A program made the translations under genes and the position numbers. Below the pieces are notes generated by a model. That model had not been told where the DNA came from, made no database searches, and saw only the letters and a program-made list of their open reading frames with translations. Positions 1-5,581 of a stretch of DNA of 8,364 nt are shown piece by piece. Every line of letters begins with the position of its first letter. Position 1 is the first letter of the stretch. Location of the stretch: contig JAATFS010000425.1 of NCBI GenBank assembly GCA_015655035.1, positions 1 to 8,364 on the forward strand, given 5' to 3'. Origin of the DNA: Lysobacterales bacterium. Lineage in GTDB: Bacteria > Pseudomonadota > Gammaproteobacteria > Xanthomonadales > Xanthomonadaceae.

Positions 1-786
1 ACCCAGTTCGCCGCCTATCGCTTCGACCTACTGGCGCAGGCGCTGTACGAATTCGCCTGGAACGACTTCTGCGACTGGTTCCTGGAGCTGACCAAACCGG
101 CGCTCAACGGTGAAGACGCACAGGCCGCCGCCAGCACCCGCCATACCCTGTTGCATGTGCTGGAAACCCTGCTGCGCCTGCTGCACCCGCTGACCCCGTT
201 CGTCACCGAGGAACTGTGGCAGCAGGTCGCCCCACGCCTGGGCATCGAGGGCTCCACGCTCTCGCTGCAAGCCTATCCGCAGGCCGGCGACTTCGCCGCC
301 CAGGACTTCGCCGCGGCCGAGGTCGACGTCGAATGGCTCAAGGCGATGGTATCGGCACTGCGCCGCGTGCGCAGCGAGCTGAACGTGTCGCCATCCAAGC
401 AGGTGCGCCTGTTGTTGCAGGCCGGCCACGACGCGGACCGCGTGCGGATCGAACGTTTCACCTCGCAGCTGGCATTCCTGCTCAAGCTCGAGGCGATCCA
501 GTGGCTGGATGCCGACCAGGACGCCCCGCCTTCGGCAACCGCCATCGTCGGCGAGCTGAAATTGCTGGTGCCACTCGAAGGCCTGGTCGACCTCGACGCC
601 GAGCGCACGCGCCTGGACAAGGAAATCAAGCGCGTCGAAACCGAGATCGGCAAGTGCAACGGCAAGCTCGGCAATGCCACCTTCGTGCAGAATGCGCCGG
701 CCGCCGTAGTGGAACAGGAACGCGCACGTCTGGCCGACTGGAGCGTGCAGCTGGCCGGCCTGCGCGAGCAGCGCGGCAAGCTCTGA
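1..786 (+). CDS. valS: Valine--tRNA ligase, C-terminal part (5' end outside window)
   Basis: This is the last 261 codons of cytoplasmic valyl-tRNA synthetase, which charges tRNA(Val). The frame is open from base 1, so the catalytic and editing domains lie upstream of the window. Residues 1-130 of the fragment are the helical anticodon-binding domain of class I enzymes, with the typical stretches YEFAWNDFCDWFLEL and LHPLTPFVTEELWQ. Residues from about 192 to the end form the ValRS-specific C-terminal coiled-coil tRNA-binding arm: LVDLDAERTRLDKEIKRVE, then KLGNATFVQNAPAAVVEQE. The end at LREQRGKL followed by TGA is a normal full-length terminus. In many gammaproteobacteria valS follows holC (the chi subunit), which would lie just left of the window; that is inference. 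The gene converges on rimI across a 110-base gap containing a hairpin. Identification is secure. Confidence 0.97.
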   Translation, partial: TQFAAYRFDLLAQALYEFAWNDFCDWFLELTKPALNGEDAQAAASTRHTLLHVLETLLRLLHPLTPFVTEELWQQVAPRLGIEGSTLSLQAYPQAGDFAAQDFAAAEVDVEWLKAMVSALRRVRSELNVSPSKQVRLLLQAGHDADRVRIERFTSQLAFLLKLEAIQWLDADQDAPPSATAIVGELKLLVPLEGLVDLDAERTRLDKEIKRVETEIGKCNGKLGNATFVQNAPAAVVEQERARLADWSVQLAGLREQRGKL

Positions 787-792
787 AGCGGC

Positions 793-830
793 TCGAGACC
801 GACCGTGCCGCCTCGGCACCTCGGTCTCGA
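793..830. terminator. Two-part hairpin between convergent valS and rimI
   Basis: The outer arms TCGAGACCGA (793-802) and TCGGTCTCGA (821-830) pair perfectly over 10 bp. Inside them GTGCCG (805-810) pairs with CGGCAC (814-819) around a 3-base loop, with a small internal bulge of C residues. The stem begins 6 bases after the valS stop and sits between two convergent genes, so it could serve transcripts from both sides. There is no T-run on either strand, so it is not a canonical intrinsic terminator. It may instead protect 3' ends or assist factor-dependent termination. The structure is certain; the role is inferred. Confidence 0.5.
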
Positions 831-896
831 CGCTGGCCCGGCGACGTCAATCGCGACGAAGCCTTCCAGGGATTGCTGCAGCGCGGAGGCCAGCGC

Positions 897-1379
897 TCAG
901 GACATGCCTTCGAAGAACAGCTCCATCGCCATCACCAACGCATCCTCGCGCCCATTGTGCGCGGGGTAATAGCGCGGACGCCGGCCGATCTCATTGAAAC
1001 CTTCCGAGTGATATAGCGTTACCGCCGCCGTATTGGACGGGCGCACTTCGAGGAAGATGCGATGCGCCCCGCGATCGCAGGCCAGCTTGACCAATGCGCG
1101 CAACAGCATCCGCCCATGCCCCTGCGACTGCTGCCTGGGGTCGATACAGACATTGAGGATATGCGCCTCGTCGGCGGCAAGGCTGACCACGCCGTAGCCG
1201 ATCACCCTGCCGCTGTGTTCCATCACCCAGCCCGGATACCCGGCCTGCAGGCAATCGTGGAAGATGCCCCGCGTCCAGGGAAAGGGGTAGGCGCGCAGCT
1301 CGATTTCCATCAACGCATCGAGATCGGCCTCGCGCATCGGCCGCAACGCGGCCGGTGCCGGCGCACTGCGCGCACTCAT
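897..1379 (-). CDS. rimI: Ribosomal protein bS18-alanine N-acetyltransferase (GNAT family)
   Basis: This 160-residue protein of the GNAT superfamily transfers acetyl from acetyl-CoA to the N-terminal alanine of ribosomal protein S18. The acetyl-CoA loop is QSQGHG at residues 84-89. The RimI hallmarks follow: E111 in IFLEVRPSNTAAVTLYHSEGF and Y123, twelve residues apart, the same spacing as the catalytic Glu103/Tyr115 pair known in Salmonella RimI. The C-terminal RRPRYYPAHNGREDALVM stretch is also typical. I chose the ATG at 1379 because it overlaps the upstream TGA as ATGA and begins just before the conserved LRPMREADLDALMEIE. The frame stays open 29 codons further upstream, but only inside the holD-like gene. 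It is the last gene of the pssA-holD-rimI operon, and holD-rimI adjacency is also found in E. coli. Confident, with a small chance that another small GNAT substrate is preferred. Confidence 0.93.
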   Translation of the reverse strand: MSARSAPAPAALRPMREADLDALMEIELRAYPFPWTRGIFHDCLQAGYPGWVMEHSGRVIGYGVVSLAADEAHILNVCIDPRQQSQGHGRMLLRALVKLACDRGAHRIFLEVRPSNTAAVTLYHSEGFNEIGRRPRYYPAHNGREDALVMAMELFFEGMS

Positions 1380-1801
1380 GGCGCGGCCTTGCGCCGCAAT
1401 GCGCGCAACTGCGGCCACAGCGCCCGCTTGGCGGCAGGATTGCCGCGCAATTCGGCCAACGGCCACGACGCCATCAACTGCTGCGTCTGCGGCTCGGCGG
1501 GATTGCAGCCGGACGCGCGCAGCAACGCGATCTGCAAACGATCGGGCATGCCGACCCGGGTACGCCGCGGCGGCGCGGCGCGCACTGCGGCAACGACGTC
1601 TTCACGCTCGGGAGAACTGCGCGGCGGCGGCGAGCGCTGCGGACGCGCAGCGGTGGAGCCGGCCTCGGATCGCGCGGGAACGGCCGCTTGCACAGCCGGC
1701 GCCGGCTCCAGGCTGCGATCCAGGTACACGGTGTGGCCCATCGCCTGCAGCCAGGACACTTGCAGGTCCGACCACAGCGGATCGACCGCGCGGTCGCTCA
1801 T
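1376..1801 (-). CDS. holD: HolD-like DNA polymerase III psi subunit (divergent)
   Basis: This 141-residue protein would link the clamp-loader complex, through chi (HolC), to SSB. HolD is poorly conserved and the assignment is by pattern. The N-terminus SWLQAMGHTVYLDRS resembles the chi-binding start of E. coli psi (LQQLGITQWSLR as I recall it). The C-terminus LAELRGNPAAKRALWPQL (residues 115-132) matches the E. coli segment LTDLRANPTARAALWQQI. Between them, residues 33-85 are a Pro/Arg/Ala-rich linker that looks disordered, and residues 86-112 (PDRLQIALLRASGC and on) form the start of the core. Gene order supports the call, since it sits directly before rimI as in E. coli. Its ATG at 1801 overlaps the pssA stop as ATGA, and its own TGA overlaps the rimI start the same way. 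Conventional annotation would probably call it hypothetical. Confidence 0.68.
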   Translation of the reverse strand: MSDRAVDPLWSDLQVSWLQAMGHTVYLDRSLEPAPAVQAAVPARSEAGSTAARPQRSPPPRSSPEREDVVAAVRAAPPRRTRVGMPDRLQIALLRASGCNPAEPQTQQLMASWPLAELRGNPAAKRALWPQLRALRRKAAP

Positions 1802-2574
1802 GCAGCCCCCGGCGCCCTGCGCCAACGCCGCCACACCCACAGCGACGGCCCCGACAACGCGTAGATCACCCCAACCGCGAATAACACCCGTGGCAAGTCC
1901 ACCACCAGGATCGCGATCGCCAGCGGCGCCAGCGCCAGCGCCAGGAACGGTACCCGGTCCGAACGCGGCCCCTTGTCGCCACTGCCCTTGAAGCTCCAGA
2001 AGCGCACGCGGCTGACCATCAGCAGCGCCGACACGATCGTCACCGCCAGCGCCAGATAGCGCAGCTCGCCACCACTCCAGCCCAGGTCGCCGTCGGCGAA
2101 GGCCCAGACGAAGGACATCATCAAACCGGCGGCAGCCGGGCTGGCCAGGCCGATGAACCAACGCTTGTCGACCACGCCCACCTGGGTATTGAAGCGCGCC
2201 AGGCGCAGCGCCGCGCAGGCGGCGTAAAGGAACGCAGCAGCCCAGCCGATCCGGCCGATCGCCCCGCCGTCGAACTTCAGCGACGCCAGCGACCAGTGGT
2301 ACATCACCAGCGCCGGCGCCATGCCGAAGCTGACCAGGTCGGCCAACGAGTCGTACTGCACGCCGAACTCGCTACTGGTGCCGGTCAGGCGGGCGACGCG
2401 GCCGTCCAGCCCGTCCATCAGCGCCGCTACGAACACCGCGATGCTGGCGTGCACGAACTGGCCGTTGGCCGCGGCAATGATCGCGTAGAAGCCGGAAAAC
2501 AGCCCGGCAGTGGTAAACAGGTTCGGCAGCAGATAGATGGTGCGCGAACGCGGAGGCGGTCTCATTTCTTCCAT
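1798..2574 (-). CDS. pssA: CDP-diacylglycerol--serine O-phosphatidyltransferase
   Basis: This 258-residue integral membrane enzyme of the CDP-alcohol phosphatidyltransferase family makes phosphatidylserine from CDP-diacylglycerol and L-serine, the first step to phosphatidylethanolamine. The signature DG-x2-AR-x8-G-x3-D-x3-D is complete at residues 57-79 (D57 G58, A61 R62, G71, D75, D79), with a further Asp at 54. The opening RTIYLLPNLFTTAGLFSGFYA and the later RLARFNTQ segment are typical of the type II, membrane-embedded PssA rather than the E. coli phospholipase-D-like enzyme. About seven or eight hydrophobic segments are visible, the last near residues 220-240. The start is placed at 2574 (MEEMRPPP); an in-frame ATG at 2565 is an alternative, preceded closely by GGAAG. 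The frame is open another 98 codons upstream, but that sequence is not PssA-like. It is the first gene of a translationally coupled operon with holD and rimI. Confidence 0.93.
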   Translation of the reverse strand: MEEMRPPPRSRTIYLLPNLFTTAGLFSGFYAIIAAANGQFVHASIAVFVAALMDGLDGRVARLTGTSSEFGVQYDSLADLVSFGMAPALVMYHWSLASLKFDGGAIGRIGWAAAFLYAACAALRLARFNTQVGVVDKRWFIGLASPAAAGLMMSFVWAFADGDLGWSGGELRYLALAVTIVSALLMVSRVRFWSFKGSGDKGPRSDRVPFLALALAPLAIAILVVDLPRVLFAVGVIYALSGPSLWVWRRWRRAPGAA

Positions 2575-2642
2575 GCGCAGCAGTTTAATCGACTTGCCAG
2601 TCCCGCTGGGGGCTGCCGCAATCGAGAGCGGGCACTTTGCGA

Positions 2643-2730
2643 TGGGGCATGCACAGGGACGAACGGCGGAGCAAAGCGTGGCTTGCCTGGATAGCCTAGA
2701 TGGGTGCGAGGGCCCGCTGCGCATGCCCCA
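2643..2730. repeat. 10-bp spaced inverted repeat in pssA/DUF4124 divergent region
   Basis: TGGGGCATGC (2643-2652) is exactly the reverse complement of GCATGCCCCA (2721-2730), with 68 bases between them. Both arms lie in the 232-base region between the divergent pssA start (2574) and DUF4124 start (2807). The arms may be a paired regulator site or chance. I could not place a convincing -35/-10 pair for either gene in this region. Confidence 0.4.
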
Positions 2731-2794
2731 CCGATCCCGAATCGCATCGGAGGGCCACCTGTCACCATCGTGTCTCAATGCGCCTGACATGCCC

Positions 2795-2800
2795 AGGAGG
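2795..2800 (+). promoter_or_regulatory. Consensus Shine-Dalgarno AGGAGG for the DUF4124 gene
   Basis: A full AGGAGG lies 6 bases before the ATG at 2807. It is the strongest ribosome-binding site in the window and fixes the start of the small secreted-protein gene. Its preservation fits a recent loss of function, or none. Confidence 0.8.
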
Positions 2801-2806
2801 TCTCCG

Positions 2807-3190
2807 ATGAATCCGTCTTTCGCCGCCTGGAGCCTGCTGGCACTGGCGTGGAATGCGGCCGCCGCCACCCAGTTCTATCAATGGAAGGACGCCAACGGTG
2901 TCTCCCATTACACCGAGGCCCCGCCGGACGGCCGGCGCTAAGCGTCGCGCCGGATCGACAGCCACGGCGCAACGTCCGCACCGGCCACCGGACAAGCCCC
3001 GGCCGAATCGATCGACTGCACCACTGCCCGACACAACCTGCAAATACTCGGCGGCAACGGCAAGGTAATGCGCGACACCGATGGCGACGGCAAGCCGGAT
3101 GCCGTGCTGGACGCTGCTGCGCGCGCCGCGCAGCAGCGCCTGGCCGGGGCGGCGATCGAGGTCTCCTGCAAGGCGCCGCCGGAGGACTGA
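2807..3190 (+). pseudogene. Secreted DUF4124-type protein broken by an in-frame stop
   Basis: The first 44 codons encode a signal peptide (MNPSFAAWSLLALAWNAAAA, probable cleavage after the Ala run) and the start of a DUF4124 module, TQFYQWKDANGVSHYTEAPP, a small periplasmic domain of unknown function common in Xanthomonadaceae. A TAA at 2939-2941 stops translation after GRR. In the same frame there is no other stop until TGA at 3188. That downstream part reads ASRRIDSHG, a Pro/Ala linker, and then CTTARHNLQILGGNGKV followed by DTDGDGKPDAVLDAAARA and a last Cys, which is the usual C-terminal half of these proteins (two cysteines, TDGDGKPD motif). The undamaged gene would encode 127 residues counting the stop position. 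One base change at the TAA explains the damage; a sequencing error is possible. Restart at the in-frame ATG 3068 would lack a signal peptide. Confidence 0.82.
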
Positions 3191-3308
3191 GCCAGGCCCG
3201 ATCGCCACTGGCGGCAGCACGGCGAGCGCCGGCCGGAGCAAGGCAACTCCCCGAGCGAGCGCCCGGACTGGCAAAATACGGACTTTCCGCCCTTTGCGAA
3301 GCCTGTCG

Positions 3309-5003
3309 ATGCGTCTTTCCCAGTTCCACCTGCACACCACCAAGGAAACTCCGGCCGATGCCGAACTGGTCAGCCACCAGTTGATGCTGCGCGCCGGCAT
3401 GATCCGCAAGCTCGCATCCGGCCTGTACACCTGGTCGCCGCTGGGCCTGCGCGTGCTGCGCAAGGTCGAGGCCATCGTGCGCGAGGAAATGAATCGTGCC
3501 GGTGCAGTGGAAGTGCTGTTCCCGACGATCCAGCCGCGCGAATTGTGGGATGCCACCGGGCGCTGGGAAAAGTTCGGTGGCCAGTTGCTGAAGATCAAGG
3601 ACCGCAAGGAGCAGGAGTTCTGCTACAGCCCCACCGCCGAGGAAGCCGCAGCCGAATTCGCCCGCCAGGAACTGAACAGCTACAAGCAACTGCCGGTCAA
3701 CTTCTACCAGATCCAGACCAAGTTCCGCGATGAGATCCGCCCGCGCTTCGGGGTCATGCGTGCGCGTGAGTTCCTGATGAAGGACGCCTATTCGTTCCAT
3801 GTCAGCGACGAGGATCTGGCCCGCGAATACGAAAACATGAAGGCGACCTACGTCCGCGTGTTCACCCGCCTGGGTCTGGAATTCCGCGCGGTGCAGGCCG
3901 ACTCCGGCGCGATCGGCGGCGACGCCTCGCAGGAATTCCACGTCCTCGCCGATTCCGGTGAAGACTCGCTGGCCTTCTCCACCGGCTCGGACTACGCAGC
4001 AAACGTGGAGACCGCGATCGCCGCCGACCCCGCCCCGCGCGCGGCCGCGACCGAGCCATTGCAAAAGGTCGCTACCCCGACCCAGAAAACCTGTGCGGAC
4101 GTTGCGCAGCTGCTCGGCATCGCCCTGCAACGCACCATCAAATCGGTCGCCTTGATGACCGAGGCCGGCTTCGTGCTGGCGCTGGTGCGCGGCGACCATG
4201 CCGTCAACGAGATCAAGCTGGCCAAGATCCCCGGCCTGGCCGACTATCGCCTGGCCACCGAAGCCGAGATCGCCGAGTACCTGGGCAGCGAACCCGGCTT
4301 CCTGGGACCGATCAACGCACGCCAGCCGATCCGCGTGATCGCCGATCGCGACGTTGCGGCGATGGCGGATTTCGTCGTCGGCGCCAACGAAGCGGGCTTC
4401 CATCTCACCGGCGTCAACTGGGGGCGCGACCTGCCGGAAGCGCAAACCGTGGCCGATATCCGCAACGTAATCGAAGGCGAACGCGCGCGCGATGGCGGCG
4501 AGATCCGGCTGGCGCGCGGCATCGAGGTCGGCCATGTGTTCCAGCTGGGGCGCCAGTATGCGCAGGCGCTCGATGCCACCGTGCTCGACGAAAACGGCAA
4601 ATCCGTGGCAATGGCGATGGGCTGTTACGGCATTGGCATTTCACGCATCGTGGCCGCTGCGATCGAACAGAACCACGATGCCGCCGGGATTATCTGGCCG
4701 GCACCGATGGCACCATGGAATGCGGTTATCTGTGTAATCAATCCCAAGCAGGATGCCCAGGTGGCTGCTGCGGCCCAATCGCTATTGGCCGAACTCCAGG
4801 CCGCCGGCATCGACGCGGCGCTGGATGATCGTGGTCTGCGCCCGGGCGCGATGTTCGCCGATATCGAATTGATCGGCATTCCGCATCGCATCGTGGTGTC
4901 CGAACGCGGACTGGCCGCAGGCACTTACGAATATCGGGCACGCACGGCCGATACCGCCGAAAACCTGGATAAAACCACGCTTCTATCGCGACTTAATGGC
5001 TAA
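3309..5003 (+). CDS. proS: Proline--tRNA ligase with INS editing domain
   Basis: This 564-residue class II prolyl-tRNA synthetase charges tRNA(Pro) and clears mischarged Ala-tRNA(Pro). Class II motif 1 covers the region of residues 62-88 (AVEVLFPTIQPRELWDATGR), motif 2 is FRDEIRPRFGVMRAREFLM at 139-157, and motif 3 is GCYGIGISR at 438-446. The inserted editing domain spans about 224-407; it contains K278 in RTIKSVAL, the GPIN loop at 333-336 and H365, matching known E. coli editing residues in order and spacing. The C-terminal anticodon-binding domain begins near 470 (WNAVICVINPK). Length is close to the 572 of E. coli, so it is the bacterial-type enzyme. The ATG at 3309 starts the conserved MRLSQFHLHTTKETPADAE. 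An open extension upstream of it is not ProRS-like. No clear Shine-Dalgarno or promoter was found in the 118-base gap after 3190. Confidence 0.98.
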   Translation: MRLSQFHLHTTKETPADAELVSHQLMLRAGMIRKLASGLYTWSPLGLRVLRKVEAIVREEMNRAGAVEVLFPTIQPRELWDATGRWEKFGGQLLKIKDRKEQEFCYSPTAEEAAAEFARQELNSYKQLPVNFYQIQTKFRDEIRPRFGVMRAREFLMKDAYSFHVSDEDLAREYENMKATYVRVFTRLGLEFRAVQADSGAIGGDASQEFHVLADSGEDSLAFSTGSDYAANVETAIAADPAPRAAATEPLQKVATPTQKTCADVAQLLGIALQRTIKSVALMTEAGFVLALVRGDHAVNEIKLAKIPGLADYRLATEAEIAEYLGSEPGFLGPINARQPIRVIADRDVAAMADFVVGANEAGFHLTGVNWGRDLPEAQTVADIRNVIEGERARDGGEIRLARGIEVGHVFQLGRQYAQALDATVLDENGKSVAMAMGCYGIGISRIVAAAIEQNHDAAGIIWPAPMAPWNAVICVINPKQDAQVAAAAQSLLAELQAAGIDAALDDRGLRPGAMFADIELIGIPHRIVVSERGLAAGTYEYRARTADTAENLDKTTLLSRLNG

Positions 5004-5042
5004 CCAGCAATCGCACCGGATAGCGCAATAATGACGACTGCG

Positions 5043-5066
5043 ATACACCGGATTATTCCGGTGTAT
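5043..5066 (+). terminator. Perfect 10-bp stem-loop downstream of proS
   Basis: ATACACCGGA (5043-5052) and TCCGGTGTAT (5057-5066) form a perfect stem with the tetraloop TTAT, 39 bases after the proS stop. What follows is TTTGTCAACTGGTTTTT, so the T-tract is weak and interrupted. It is most simply a modest terminator for proS. The 3' arm directly abuts the -35 box of the next gene's promoter, so it may also affect that promoter. Confidence 0.6.
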
Positions 5067-5095
5067 TTGTCAACTGGTTTTTCTGACATTATGAT
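5067..5095 (+). promoter_or_regulatory. Sigma-70 promoter for the H-NS-family gene
   Basis: TTGTCA (5067-5072) and TATGAT (5090-5095) each differ from the sigma-70 consensus hexamers by one base and are separated by the ideal 17 bases. Transcription would begin near 5102, giving a leader of about 46 bases before the ATG at 5148. An inverted repeat TGTCA-N11-TGACA (5068-5072 and 5084-5088) lies within the core promoter and could be an operator. It is the best promoter in the window. Confidence 0.72.
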
Positions 5096-5147
5096 GGCCG
5101 CCCGGCCAAGGATTGGCATCACTCATTCACGCTATCCTGGAGAAACG

Positions 5148-5522
5148 ATGTCAATCGATCTTACTGGCCTGTCGGCCAAGCAGTTGGGCGCACTGATCAA
5201 GAACGCGAAGAAGCAGCAGACCATCGTCGCCAAACGTACCCCGATTGCAAAAGTCCGTACCCAATTGACCCGGGCCGCAAAGGCCGAGGGCTATACGATC
5301 GAAGAATTGTTCGGCAGCGCGCCGGCCAAGCGCGGCCCCAAGGCAGTTGCCAAGCCGGGCCCCAAGCCCGGGCGCAAGCTGGGCAAGGTCCCCCCGAAGT
5401 ACCGCAACCCGGCCAACACCAAGGAGACCTGGACCGGCCGTGGCAAGCAGCCGCGCTGGCTGGCGCAGCTGACGGCCAAGGGCAAGAAGGTCGAGGATTT
5501 CCTGATCGCCAAGAAGAAGTAA
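5148..5522 (+). CDS. H-NS family nucleoid-associated protein
   Basis: This 124-residue basic protein of the H-NS histone family should bind AT-rich DNA and silence or structure it. The N-terminal half (residues 1-55, MSIDLTGLSAKQLGALIKN and on) is the helical oligomerisation region, rich in Lys and Gln. A Lys/Pro/Gly linker (59-80, with KRGPK and PGPKPGRK) resembles AT-hook-like tails. The C-terminal DNA-binding domain is KYRNPANTKETWTGRGKQ then PRWL (84-105). The minor-groove loop reads R98-G99-K100, where E. coli H-NS has Gln-Gly-Arg. The start at 5148 is preceded by GGAGA at good spacing; an in-frame ATG at 5031 would add 39 residues unlike H-NS and lies upstream of the promoter. It is monocistronic, with its own promoter and terminator. 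Xanthomonas has several such paralogues (the Xrv group), and I cannot say which this is. Confidence 0.92.
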   Translation: MSIDLTGLSAKQLGALIKNAKKQQTIVAKRTPIAKVRTQLTRAAKAEGYTIEELFGSAPAKRGPKAVAKPGPKPGRKLGKVPPKYRNPANTKETWTGRGKQPRWLAQLTAKGKKVEDFLIAKKK

Positions 5523-5540
5523 TTCTTCATTGACGACAGC

Positions 5541-5573
5541 AAACCGCCGGCTTCGAGGCCGGCGGTTTTTTTT
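5541..5573 (+). terminator. Intrinsic terminator of the H-NS-family gene
   Basis: AAACCGCCGGC (5541-5551) pairs with GCCGGCGGTTT (5558-5568) around the loop TTCGAG, followed by an unbroken run of eight T residues (5566-5573, sharing three with the stem). It starts 18 bases after the H-NS stop and ends 8 bases before the stop of the convergent exporter gene. On the minus strand the hairpin is followed only by TTT, so it works mainly in the plus direction. Confidence 0.93.
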
Positions 5574-5581
5574 GGGTCCCG

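Noticed and set aside
28..819. Long open frame on the minus strand opposite valS
   Set aside because: It is a shadow of valS in GC-rich DNA; its Gln/Arg/Gly-rich translation resembles no family, while the plus frame is unmistakably ValRS.
831..895. 8-bp inverted repeat CGCTGGCC / GGCCAGCG next to the rimI stop
   Set aside because: Short arms with a 49-base loop in GC-rich DNA are likely by chance; the neighbouring 793-830 hairpin is far stronger.
2575..2868. 98-codon upstream extension of pssA
   Set aside because: The extension is not PssA-like and would overlap the Shine-Dalgarno site and signal peptide of the divergent DUF4124 gene; the usual RTIYLLPNLFTTAG start follows the chosen ATG.
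2941..2941. Programmed readthrough or recoding of the TAA in the DUF4124 gene
   Set aside because: TAA is the least leaky stop and no recoding element or known readthrough context follows; mutation or sequencing error is simpler.
2775..4535. 586-codon open frame on the minus strand opposite proS and the DUF4124 gene
   Set aside because: It is antisense to well-supported ProRS; composition reflects codon-position bias and no domain is visible.
5031..5147. 39-codon extension of the H-NS-family gene from an ATG at 5031
   Set aside because: It would place the start upstream of the terminator-like hairpin and the near-consensus promoter; the ATG at 5148 has a Shine-Dalgarno site and a typical H-NS start.
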